NCBI GenBank assembly: GCA_946407765.1
Contig: CAMJPD010000004.1
Location: 1-50,857, forward strand
Length of the DNA stretch: 50,857 nucleotides
DNA from: an uncultured Lachnospiraceae bacterium
GTDB lineage: Bacteria > Bacillota > Clostridia > Lachnospirales > Lachnospiraceae
Direction of reading: 5' to 3'
Shown here: positions 26,670-34,133 of the stretch, piece by piece
How positions within the stretch are numbered: position 1 is the first letter of the stretch
Layout: the number at the start of each line of letters is the position of its first letter
Translations under genes and position numbers: made by a program
Notes under the pieces: model-generated
Databases searched by the model: none
Seen by the model: the letters and a program-made list of their open reading frames with translations, nothing else
What the model was told of the DNA's origin: nothing

Positions 26670-27812
26670 TTAACTAATTGGAGGAGAAATTTTAAAAAGA
26701 ATTTTTTCGAGAATTGTAATTAATGTTGGAAGATTTCTTTCTAAAACTTCGTAAACAAATATGTCTCCATAAAAATATTCGCTATCAGTTTTGTCCATGC
26801 CTTCCCAGTGAATATAATTGCTTTCCTTGAAATACTGAGTTGAGACATGCATCATATTAACTGCAAACGAATCTCGTATCATAATTAATTTCTTGTCGCT
26901 ACGTGGGTCAAGAGAATATGCCCTTATGCAACCTGTACCGTCACCTGTGAAATCGCCGTCGTAATATCTTGCAACAAATTTATCTCCTATATTGTGAACT
27001 CCATCAACTGCGATTTCTGTTTCTTTATAATAATCTGGAAGTGGTGCAAGATTTTTTAAGTCTCCAGCAAGTGATGTTTCTTCATAAAGTTCTACTTCCA
27101 TAGGATCTTCAAATTCTAAATCAAGTGCGTCAAACATTTTTTTAAGACCGACAAAGCCGCCAAATAAATCCCAGTGAGTATCAATTTTGTAATATGTTCT
27201 TGCCTTTTCCTTGGCTTCAATTAATTCTTCCTTAGGATAGATAACTTTTATGTCTGAATTTTTTCTTATGTAATCTACAAGAACTTCTGCACTTGTTCTT
27301 CCACCTGGAACTTTCTTCTTAAAACAGTCAGGAAGATATTCTTCATATATTCTTTCTTTATTGGGTGCAATCATAAGGACAAAGTTTTCTGGATTCTTGC
27401 AACACGTAGTTCTTACTGCTTTAAGTAAATCTACTATATATGCAAGATTTTCCTCAGTAAATATAGGGATTCCGAGCATATCTGAAACTGAACTTGCATC
27501 TTTATAAAAAAACCAATCGTTCTTACCTACTAAAACTATGTCATTAGTTACCGTATTGAATACTGACATGTTGATATTGGTGTTAACGTCAACAAGTATC
27601 TTTCTAAATGGTGCATAATCGTTAATATAATTTTCAATCTCGCCTGGAATATTGTTTATATTATCTGCGGTAAGTTCTGGAAACTTGGCAAGGATTCTAT
27701 TTTCTGTATTGGCAAATGAAAAATTGTCCTTAACAAATGGCCATATAATATTTGGTGCGACCAGAATTGTAAAAAATAATATTATGAAAAATATTTTGCA
27801 AACTTTTCTCAT
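26670..27812 (-). CDS. DHHW-family (AlgJ/AlgX-like) SGNH protein
   Basis: Compact paralogue (380 residues) of the adjacent longer gene. An N-terminal signal anchor (about 5-25) is followed by the conserved FANTENRILAKFPE and FRKILVDVN segments. GKNDWFFYKD, DTHWDLFGG (Asp211, His213, Trp214) and LIMIRDSFAVNM (Ser315) are the family motifs. It lies 11 bp after the MBOAT gene. In alginate and other exopolysaccharide systems such proteins receive acetyl groups from the MBOAT partner and place them on sugar; the same role is inferred here. The polymer target is unknown. Confidence 0.88.
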   Translation of the reverse strand: MRKVCKIFFIILFFTILVAPNIIWPFVKDNFSFANTENRILAKFPELTADNINNIPGEIENYINDYAPFRKILVDVNTNINMSVFNTVTNDIVLVGKNDWFFYKDASSVSDMLGIPIFTEENLAYIVDLLKAVRTTCCKNPENFVLMIAPNKERIYEEYLPDCFKKKVPGGRTSAEVLVDYIRKNSDIKVIYPKEELIEAKEKARTYYKIDTHWDLFGGFVGLKKMFDALDLEFEDPMEVELYEETSLAGDLKNLAPLPDYYKETEIAVDGVHNIGDKFVARYYDGDFTGDGTGCIRAYSLDPRSDKKLIMIRDSFAVNMMHVSTQYFKESNYIHWEGMDKTDSEYFYGDIFVYEVLERNLPTLITILEKILFKISPPIS

Positions 27813-27823
27813 TATTATCTTTA

Positions 27824-29227
27824 TTAAAATCTAAAATATATGAATGGATTGTAAGTGTTGTTAACTAGTAATATTATAGAGAATGCAAGCAAAAATGCTG
27901 CTGTAATTATTTCATATACCTTAACGTCTTCCTCGTCAAATAAGTTTTCCTTGAATTTCTTAAATATACACTGGAATGGACCGCAGAGTATAATTCCCAC
28001 AATGAAGAAGAACCAAACTCTTCTATCTACATACATTGGAATTGAATAATAACCACTCTTTCTTCCAAACATAATCTTAAGTGAGTCAATGATCTGATTA
28101 ATAGATTCAATTCTAAAAATCATAAAGCCAACCACTACAACAAAAAGCGAGTAGATGTGGTTAATAACCTTGAAAGGATTTTTCTCAAGAAGCTTTCCAA
28201 GGAAAATTCTTTCTATAATCATAAAGAAGCCATGCCACAATCCCCAGACGATGAAGTTCTTACTTGCACCGTGCCAGAATCCTGTTGTAAAGAATACTAT
28301 AAATAAATTTATATAAGTTCTAAAAACGCCTTTCCTATTACCGCCAAGTGGTATGTATAAATATTCCTTGAACCAAGTTGAAAGAGAAATATGCCATCTG
28401 CGCCAAAATTCTTGAATAGATCTTGAAATATATGGGTAGTTAAAGTTTTCATTGAAATCAAATCCAAACATCTTGCCAAGGCCTATTGCCATATCTGAGT
28501 AACCAGAAAAGTCATAGTAGATTTGAAGTGAATATAGTATGCACACAAACCACATCAGAGAAATATTTGCATTGGCACGCACATTAGGTGTCATAACATT
28601 ATCAACTACTTGGGCAAATGTGTTGGCAAGCATAACTTTCTTGGCAAGTCCGAACGTAAATCTCTTGACGCCATAGGCTAATTTGCCTGTATTAATTCTA
28701 CGTGAGTTAAGCTGTTCATCGATATCATGATACTTAACTATAGGTCCAGCAATAAGTTGTGGGAAAAATGATATATATAATGCGAGCTTGTAAATATTGT
28801 TCTGCGCTTTTGTATCGCCTCTATAAACGTCAATTACATAAGAGAGTGCTTGGAATGTGTAGAAAGATATACCGATAGGAAGTGCAATATTTCTTGTTGC
28901 AAAAATTTCGCTACCTGCGATTTCGTTAATTGTATTTACAAAAAAATTGAAATATTTGAAATAACCTAGGAGTCCTATATTAACTACGACTGCAAGAAAT
29001 ACATAGAACTTCTTGGCATTTGCCTGACTAACTGCAAGTCCGAAGATATAGTTTAAGAATATAGATATAACCATGAGGATGATGTAGACTGGTTCTCCCC
29101 ATGCATAAAAAAATAAACTCGCGATGAGTAATAATAAATTTTTAAGAGTTATTGTTGGTATAATATAGTAGAGAACAAATACTATTGGTAAAAAATACCA
29201 CAAAAAAACCAACGAGCTAAATAACAT
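27824..29227 (-). CDS. MBOAT-family O-acyltransferase (DltB/AlgI-like)
   Basis: Polytopic membrane acyltransferase of 467 residues that moves acyl groups across the membrane for polysaccharide or teichoic-acid modification. The MBOAT signatures are present: SFYTFQALSYVIDVYRG, YDFSGYSDMAIGLGKMFGF, EFWRRWHISLSTWFKEYLY (His279) and TTGFWHGASKNFIVWGLWHG with the catalytic His319. No D-alanine ligase genes (dltA, dltC) are nearby; the two DHHW genes downstream point to an AlgI-type polysaccharide acetylation role. The first gene of the three-gene unit, SD AAAAGG. Confidence 0.92.
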   Translation of the reverse strand: MLFSSLVFLWYFLPIVFVLYYIIPTITLKNLLLLIASLFFYAWGEPVYIILMVISIFLNYIFGLAVSQANAKKFYVFLAVVVNIGLLGYFKYFNFFVNTINEIAGSEIFATRNIALPIGISFYTFQALSYVIDVYRGDTKAQNNIYKLALYISFFPQLIAGPIVKYHDIDEQLNSRRINTGKLAYGVKRFTFGLAKKVMLANTFAQVVDNVMTPNVRANANISLMWFVCILYSLQIYYDFSGYSDMAIGLGKMFGFDFNENFNYPYISRSIQEFWRRWHISLSTWFKEYLYIPLGGNRKGVFRTYINLFIVFFTTGFWHGASKNFIVWGLWHGFFMIIERIFLGKLLEKNPFKVINHIYSLFVVVVGFMIFRIESINQIIDSLKIMFGRKSGYYSIPMYVDRRVWFFFIVGIILCGPFQCIFKKFKENLFDEEDVKVYEIITAAFLLAFSIILLVNNTYNPFIYFRF

Positions 29228-29258
29228 AAATAAATCCTTTTCTTTATAAACTCATTTT

Positions 29259-29286
29259 ATTATAACTCATTTTGATAAAATTAAAA
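29259..29286 (-). promoter_or_regulatory. Probable promoter of the MBOAT/DHHW operon
   Basis: A perfect TATAAT (29259-29264) lies 31 bp before the MBOAT ATG, with a weak -35 (TTTTAA) 16 bp further up. It sits directly after the tRNA terminator. Confidence 0.5.
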
Positions 29287-29290
29287 AGAT

Positions 29291-29317
29291 AAAAAAAGAG
29301 ACTTATTAAAGTCTCAT
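29291..29317 (-). terminator. Terminator after the tRNA pair
   Basis: Minus-strand stem GAGACT / AGTCTC with loop TTAATA followed by seven T residues, 11 bp after tRNA-Glu. Confidence 0.85.
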
Positions 29318-29327
29318 CTTACTTAAG

Positions 29328-29399
29328 TGACGCCAACGGGACTCGAACCCGTGATACCACCGTGAAAGGGTGGTGTCTTAACCGCTTGACCATGGCGCC
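29328..29399 (-). tRNA. tRNA-Glu (UUC)
   Basis: A 72-nt cloverleaf on the minus strand: acceptor GGCGCCA / TGGCGTC (one G-T pair), anticodon loop CTTTCAC with anticodon TTC, T-arm ACGGG / CCCGT with TTCGAGT loop, discriminator A. No CCA is encoded. Confidence 0.95.
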
Positions 29400-29440
29400 A
29401 AATGTATTGTGCTTTATATTCTACATAGCTTTGTAGAAAA

Positions 29441-29511
29441 AGGCGACGGCCGGATTTGAACCGGCGATCAGGGTGTTGCAGACCCACGCCTTACCACTTG
29501 GCTACATCGCC
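29441..29511 (-). tRNA. tRNA-Cys (GCA)
   Basis: A 71-nt cloverleaf on the minus strand: acceptor GGCGATG / CGTCGCC, anticodon loop CTGCAAC with anticodon GCA, T-arm GCCGG / CCGGC with TTCAAAT loop, discriminator T. The anticodon stem has a T-T apposition at its outer pair. No CCA is encoded. It is transcribed ahead of tRNA-Glu, probably as one unit. Confidence 0.95.
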
Positions 29512-29571
29512 TTATATACAGCCAAAAAATGTTATCATATTTCAAAGGCTTATGTCAAGCACTTAAAAATA

Positions 29572-30198
29572 TTATATACTCTTGTGATTTTTAAACCATG
29601 CATCAGCATATGCTGTAAGCGATGGTATGATAGATTTTATATCCACATTGGTTGTATTAATTAGTAGATCGTAGGCAAATTTGTCATTCCAATCATAGTC
29701 AGCAACAAGGTCGTGATTAGATGCACGAGCATTGTCTATCTGTTTCATCTTTCTTATTAATTCCTTGTCAGTTAGATTTTCTCCTTCTGGTGCTCTCTCA
29801 CGACAACGTTTTAATTTAGAATCTGTTTCTGCATAAACAAAAATTCTAAGTGGATTTAAATCTGCAAGGACTGCGTCTGCACCGCGTCCTACAAATAGAC
29901 AATCTTGTTTTGTTGCAAGTTCCTTAATTAATTTATGTTGCTTTGCAAGAAGAACTGTTGCTGTATCTACGAATGATGGAATGAGTGAAATACTGTGTGA
30001 ATAAGTTATGTTGAAATTGTTGGTGAAACCATTTTCTATAACATTATTAACATAGTTCTCATCAAGAGAAGATTCCTGTGCAATCTTGGTGCAGATTTCA
30101 TGGTCGTAATATTCTAAATTTAGTGCATCTGCAAGCCTACGACCGATTTCTCTACCGCCAGAACCAAATTCTCTATTAATTGCAATTATACGTCTCAT
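29572..30198 (-). CDS. Cytidylate kinase-like family protein
   Basis: A P-loop kinase of 208 residues: MRRIIAINREFGSGGREIGR holds the atypical P-loop (GSGGREIG) of the cytidylate-kinase-like family, and CLFVGRGADAVLAD and RIFVYAETDSKLKRC follow. This family is distinct from canonical Cmk and its substrate is not known. The ATG overlaps the stop of the cyclophilin gene by one base (TAATG), so the two are translationally coupled. The gene ends shortly before the tRNA-Cys gene on the same strand. Confidence 0.85.
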   Translation of the reverse strand: MRRIIAINREFGSGGREIGRRLADALNLEYYDHEICTKIAQESSLDENYVNNVIENGFTNNFNITYSHSISLIPSFVDTATVLLAKQHKLIKELATKQDCLFVGRGADAVLADLNPLRIFVYAETDSKLKRCRERAPEGENLTDKELIRKMKQIDNARASNHDLVADYDWNDKFAYDLLINTTNVDIKSIIPSLTAYADAWFKNHKSI

Positions 30199-30857
30199 TA
30201 TTTTATTTCTTTTATATATTCTATAACTGGTTGTTTATCTTTTGGAATTGTTCCGTTTCCATCAACTGGTTTTGCATCTGTACAAACTTTATCAACAACG
30301 TCCATTCCTTTTGTTACGTGGCCAAATGCTGCATATTCTCCATCAAGAAATTCAGCTCCCATATGGCAAATGAAGAATTGACTTGATGCTGAGTTTGGAT
30401 CCATAGAACGTGCCATAGATATAACTCCTCTTTCGTGAGAGATATTATTGTTCACGCCATTGCTCTTAAACTCACCCTTGATATGATCATCAGAACCGCC
30501 TGTTCCATCTCCTTTTGGGTCACCGCCTTGCATCATAAATCCTTCCATAATTCTATGGAATGTAAGTCCGTTATAGAACTTTTTATTTACAAGTTTCATA
30601 AAATTTTCAACTGTGATTGGAGCCTCATTTCTATCAAGTTCAAGTTGAATAATTCCATAATCTTTAATTTTAATTTCTACTTTTGGATTCATATAAGGAT
30701 CTCCCTTTTTTGTATTTTTAGAATCAGTTTGTGCTCCATCTGCTACAGCATTCTTCTGTGCAGCTTGACTACTTTGCTGGCTTGGTTGTGATTTGCTACA
30801 TGCAACAAATGATGCCATAAGTGTTACAACCATAAGTATTGATAATAATTTTTTCAT
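30198..30857 (-). CDS. Peptidyl-prolyl cis-trans isomerase, cyclophilin type, lipoprotein
   Basis: Secreted lipid-anchored foldase. The signal peptide ends in lipobox SFVAC (Cys20), then a Ser/Gln/Ala linker. The cyclophilin domain shows FHRIMEGFMMQGGDPKGDG, VISMARSMDPNSASSQFFIC and FLDGEYAAFGHV, including the catalytic Arg in FHR. The ATG at 30855-30857 follows SD AAAGGAG; an upstream in-frame ATG has no SD. It has 219 residues. It is likely to help fold the many secreted proteins encoded in this region. Confidence 0.94.
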   Translation of the reverse strand: MKKLLSILMVVTLMASFVACSKSQPSQQSSQAAQKNAVADGAQTDSKNTKKGDPYMNPKVEIKIKDYGIIQLELDRNEAPITVENFMKLVNKKFYNGLTFHRIMEGFMMQGGDPKGDGTGGSDDHIKGEFKSNGVNNNISHERGVISMARSMDPNSASSQFFICHMGAEFLDGEYAAFGHVTKGMDVVDKVCTDAKPVDGNGTIPKDKQPVIEYIKEIK

Positions 30858-30972
30858 GACTTTCTCCTTTCTCGTTATTATTATAAATTTCGTGCTTATA
30901 TATTTTATCACATTCACACTATTTTTGGTAATATCATACTTAGTTATGACTTTGGTCAGGATAATGATCTAT

Positions 30973-32223
30973 CTAATCTTCCTTTTCCATTATTTTTGAA
31001 ATTTCTTTTCCCAATTTGCTGATGACGCCTACAACCAAAGCATTGCCCATAACAAAATGTCTTTTTCTATCATCCATCGTATTTGTCCAATTATCAGGGA
31101 ATTGGTTTAATCGTTCACACTCTATAGGAGTTAAAAATCTATATTTTTTTGTCTTATAATCTCTTATAACATGTGTGCTTCTGTTAGTTGTTCCTTCGCT
31201 TGTTAGCATAGTCCTTCCAGGAGACTCCATATTGTCTGGGTATGCCATTGCTCCCTCAGAATACATGTATTCGTGACCATTTTGGGCAACTCTTTTTATT
31301 TTTTTGCTTCCTTTTAAGTATTTAAATTTTTCATTTTGTTCTTTTGAAAGAAAATATTTTCTTTCAATAGATGTCTTCTCAATTATATCTTTTAATTTAA
31401 TTGGTTCTTGAATTTTTTCATTAATATCGGCTGTTAATATTTTTCCGTTAATCATTATTCCTGCTTTCTCAAATGAAAACTTAAAGTGTTTTGATATTTC
31501 ATACAAATCATCGTATTCACTTATGTCACATTTGTCATAGTTCTCTATATTAACCAGCGGAAAAGTAGTGGCAAAGAGACCATGTTTTTTGATTACTTCT
31601 TCATCATCCAATTTTGAAATTTTTTTATAATAATCTGTAGTTTTATTGAATGCAAAGATATAAATTCTTCTTCGTTTTTGTGGCATCCCATAGTCAGCAG
31701 CATTTATAACTCTCCATTCAACACCATATCCATTTTCATAAAAACAACGAAGCATGATTCCAAAATCTCTACCTCGTTGCTTTGATGGAGATTTTAATAG
31801 TCTATCTACATTTTCTAACAAAACAAACGGTGGTCTTTTGACTTTGAGTATCTCATCTATTTCCCACCACAATACACCTTTTTTGCCTTCAATACCTTTT
31901 TCGTGCAATAGGCTCCTAGCCACAGAATAATCTTGACATGGAAAGCCTCCAACTAGCAATTCAAAATCTGGGATAGTTTTTTTATTAATTTTATTTATAT
32001 CCTCATTAGAAAATTCTTTTTCGTTTTTATCAGAATAGCAAAATCTTTCTTTATAACAATTAAAGGCATTCTGCTCTACCGTAGCAGGTTCCCATTGATT
32101 GGCCCACACAAAAGTAAACTTTGGTTTTTCAACAGCTTTGCCGTTCTTCCCAAGTTTTACTTCATTAAGACCTACTCTGAAGCCACCAACACCAGCAAAT
32201 AATTCTACTACTCTTTTTTTCAA
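30973..32223 (-). CDS. C5-cytosine DNA methyltransferase (M.Sau3AI-like, GATC predicted)
   Basis: Modification enzyme of the restriction-modification operon. Motif I is ELFAGVGGFRVG (7-18), motif IV LLVGGFPCQDYS with catalytic Cys96, motif VI VLLENVDRLL (137-140 ENVD) and motif VIII YGMPQKRRRIYIF; a long target-recognition region follows (about 200-330), then motifs IX-X to the end. At 416 residues it fits the M.Sau3AI group. The start is TTG at 32221-32223 with the SD (GGAGAA) inside the end of the nuclease gene. The neighbouring Sau3AI-like nuclease is the reason for predicting GATC with 5-methylcytosine. Confidence 0.92.
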   Translation of the reverse strand: MKKRVVELFAGVGGFRVGLNEVKLGKNGKAVEKPKFTFVWANQWEPATVEQNAFNCYKERFCYSDKNEKEFSNEDINKINKKTIPDFELLVGGFPCQDYSVARSLLHEKGIEGKKGVLWWEIDEILKVKRPPFVLLENVDRLLKSPSKQRGRDFGIMLRCFYENGYGVEWRVINAADYGMPQKRRRIYIFAFNKTTDYYKKISKLDDEEVIKKHGLFATTFPLVNIENYDKCDISEYDDLYEISKHFKFSFEKAGIMINGKILTADINEKIQEPIKLKDIIEKTSIERKYFLSKEQNEKFKYLKGSKKIKRVAQNGHEYMYSEGAMAYPDNMESPGRTMLTSEGTTNRSTHVIRDYKTKKYRFLTPIECERLNQFPDNWTNTMDDRKRHFVMGNALVVGVISKLGKEISKIMEKED

Positions 32224-32226
32224 AAG

Positions 32227-33600
32227 CTATTCTCCAATAATTTTTTCTATATAACTGCTATTCAACCAAAAACAGTGCTTCATGAATTTAGCTTTACGCG
32301 TTAATTTATCTTTTACAGGCAATGGATATGTGTCCCTTGTATTAACAGCATGTGGACGAACATGACAATATCCGTTTTCTGTTATTTTAGGGAAATTGGT
32401 GTGACACCTACCACCTACAATCTCCCTAACTATATTTCCATCTTTTATTATTTTTCTAGTTTTTTTCCAAACCTTTTGTACTTCTTTCTCTAGCACTACT
32501 TCAGGCATATTCCAAATCTTAACTTTATCGAATATATAATTTTTACCATTGTTTTTGAACACTACAAATAAAAACTTTGTGTTTTCAAATATATCATGTA
32601 ATTCTGAAGTTCCCCACTTCTCTTTTATTATAGCATTATATTCAAACGAAGGGAAAGACATACTTTCCTTTATTTTTCCGTTCTTTTCAACTCTTATTGT
32701 TTTAATTTTGATATTTGCTTTTTGAAACTCTGCACTTTTTTCGATATCTCCATCTACTTTTAGCATTTTAGACAACAATACTCTATATTTATTTTTTGCA
32801 GTGGTATTAACATTTAGAGTCCTAAATAAATCTTTTTCACTCTTTCCGAAGTACTGTTGTAATTTTTCTATAATATACTGTTCAAATGGTTTTTCTTCTA
32901 GAGAATCCTTTATAATGCTTTCTGCTTTTTCATTAGATATATATTTACGCACGAGATAAGTCATATAAGATTGCTTATAACAAAATGCTCGTTGCATAGC
33001 CTTTATCTCACTAAAAGGTTGCTCTCTAAGGGATTTTTTATCCTTTCCCTTAGGACAAGCACCTAAATACATTGTGTCTCCCTCAGATAGGTTATGCGCT
33101 TCTCCTTTTTTAATTTTATTTACGATATATTGCCAATCTTGCTTAATGATTTTCAAATCATCTGCAAATTCTTTCTCCTCAAGTGACAAAAACAACTCAT
33201 TTGTTATTGTAAATTTTTTCTTTTCTTTATTTGCTTCATATAAATACCACAGCAATTGAATGTTTTTGTTTTTAAACATGAAATGACTATCCATAAATTC
33301 ATGTTCACATTCTGTCATATAATTTATAATATTTAGAACAAGCCTTTCCTTTGCCGATAAAGTCCCATTCTTATTCTTCTTATATGGAGTCAATTTTAAC
33401 TCAATTCCTGCTTCTATAAAATCTGGGGCAGAATCTGAATTATTGGCAAACTTAAATATAGATTTTTCCAATAGCTGGCCAAAAGTTCCTTTATTATTGT
33501 AATTAAAATTTTCATCTGACAATTCTGCAAATGTTTTGCCTATAGCACCTATTGCAATTTCTCTAATTTCTTCTTTTGTTAAAAATCTTTGATCTAGCAT
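32227..33600 (-). CDS. Sau3AI-family type II restriction endonuclease
   Basis: A 457-residue two-domain nuclease of the Sau3AI/MutH family, predicted to cut at GATC. The N-terminal domain carries GTFGQLLEK and the catalytic D60-x6-E67-x-K69 (DFIEAGIELKLTPYKK), the same spacing as in MutH. The following KNKNGTLSAKERLVL is also typical. The C-terminal half is the second, DNA-binding/allosteric MutH-like domain of Sau3AI. The ATG directly abuts the stop of the DpnD/PcfM-like gene, and the methyltransferase follows 3 bp after. All catalytic residues are intact, so the system appears active. Confidence 0.92.
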   Translation of the reverse strand: MLDQRFLTKEEIREIAIGAIGKTFAELSDENFNYNNKGTFGQLLEKSIFKFANNSDSAPDFIEAGIELKLTPYKKNKNGTLSAKERLVLNIINYMTECEHEFMDSHFMFKNKNIQLLWYLYEANKEKKKFTITNELFLSLEEKEFADDLKIIKQDWQYIVNKIKKGEAHNLSEGDTMYLGACPKGKDKKSLREQPFSEIKAMQRAFCYKQSYMTYLVRKYISNEKAESIIKDSLEEKPFEQYIIEKLQQYFGKSEKDLFRTLNVNTTAKNKYRVLLSKMLKVDGDIEKSAEFQKANIKIKTIRVEKNGKIKESMSFPSFEYNAIIKEKWGTSELHDIFENTKFLFVVFKNNGKNYIFDKVKIWNMPEVVLEKEVQKVWKKTRKIIKDGNIVREIVGGRCHTNFPKITENGYCHVRPHAVNTRDTYPLPVKDKLTRKAKFMKHCFWLNSSYIEKIIGE

Positions 33601-33801
33601 TTAAAAATTCTCCCATGCATTTAGATGACCTGTGGCGTCTAAACTGGCAACTCTCCTTTCTTCTATTTCTCCTGGTTCATTTACAAATTCACCATTTTTG
33701 TATTTTTCTACTGCAATTTTTATGGCTTCCTTATTAGAATTAGCTACCACTTTAAATGAACCTGTGACTGTTTCTTCTATAGTAATTTCAAATTCTTGCA
33801 T
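33601..33801 (-). CDS. DpnD/PcfM-like small protein, first gene of the R-M operon
   Basis: A 66-residue acidic protein with the pattern of the DpnD/PcfM family: FEITIEETVTGSFKVVANS, then NKEAIKIAVEKYKNGEFV. DpnD occurs in the Dpn restriction cassette of pneumococcus, and PcfM on conjugative plasmids; the molecular role is unknown. The ATG at 33799-33801 has GAGG 8 nt upstream, while the earlier GTG would overlap that SD. The stop touches the nuclease ATG, so translation is coupled. A regulatory or accessory role in the R-M operon is inferred from position only. Confidence 0.75.
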   Translation of the reverse strand: MQEFEITIEETVTGSFKVVANSNKEAIKIAVEKYKNGEFVNEPGEIEERRVASLDATGHLNAWENF

Positions 33802-33862
33802 AGTATGCACCTCTCAGTAGTTATTTTATTTTATTATTTCAAAGAATATTTTGTATTTATTA

Positions 33863-33883
33863 CATAGTATATCATATACTATG
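33863..33883. promoter_or_regulatory. Perfect palindrome upstream of the R-M operon, candidate operator
   Basis: The arms CATAGTATAT and ATATACTATG flank a single C. A plus-strand promoter-like pair overlaps it (TTGTAT at 33851-33856, 18 bp, TATACT at 33875-33880), pointing toward the structured element. The palindrome is also 62 bp upstream of the DpnD/PcfM-like start on the other strand, so it may control both directions. Confidence 0.55.
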
Positions 33884-33926
33884 GGAGTAAATATGGACAT
33901 TTGATGGTGCGACAGGATGCTTGTTG

Positions 33927-34115
33927 GACAGTATAAAAAGTGTCAACATAGGTAGGCGAACCATTGCAAAAGAGGCGGGAGACAAGCGGTGCGGAAGCAG
34001 CGCTGGCTCGCCGCCGTCCAAGTAAGACCATCTCGCGCCATCTATAGCGCGAGATGAGGCTTACGCAGGGCTTTTGCACGGTGAGAATACCTATGCTTGC
34101 ACTTTTTATACTGTC
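33927..34115. ncRNA. GC-rich structured element: candidate non-coding RNA or MITE
   Basis: This lies in the 332-bp gap between recJ and the R-M operon and holds no supported gene. The ends GACAGTATAAAAAGTG and CACTTTTTATACTGTC are perfect inverted repeats. Inside them pair CATAGGTA/TACCTATG, ACC/GGT and TGCAAAAG/CTTTTGCA, separated by small internal loops. The core forms two arms. One is GGCGG-GAG ... CTC-G-CCGCC capped by TGC-GGAA-GCA (a GNRA tetraloop on the plus strand). The other is GTAAG ... CTTAC enclosing ATCTCGCGC/GCGCGAGAT. Overall this is a three-way junction. The core is far richer in GC than its surroundings. The GNRA loop favours plus-strand transcription; no terminator T run follows on either side. 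Confidence 0.6.
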
Positions 34116-34133
34116 TTCACTGAACGTATTTTC

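Noticed and set aside
30950..30972. Further copy of the GGATAATAATCT element near the methyltransferase stop
   Set aside because: Only GGATAATGATCT matches and the GTCCCC half is absent, so it is probably chance in AT-rich DNA.
33879..34079. A 66-residue minus-strand open frame inside the structured element
   Set aside because: No SD, composition reflects the GC-rich arms, and it crosses the inverted repeats.
33927..34115. Known 6S, SRP or raiA RNA
   Set aside because: Length and long closing helix recall 6S, and GGAAGCAG recalls SRP domain IV. However, the central bubble of 6S and the symmetric loop of SRP are not clear, and I cannot check a raiA model by eye. Left as unclassified.
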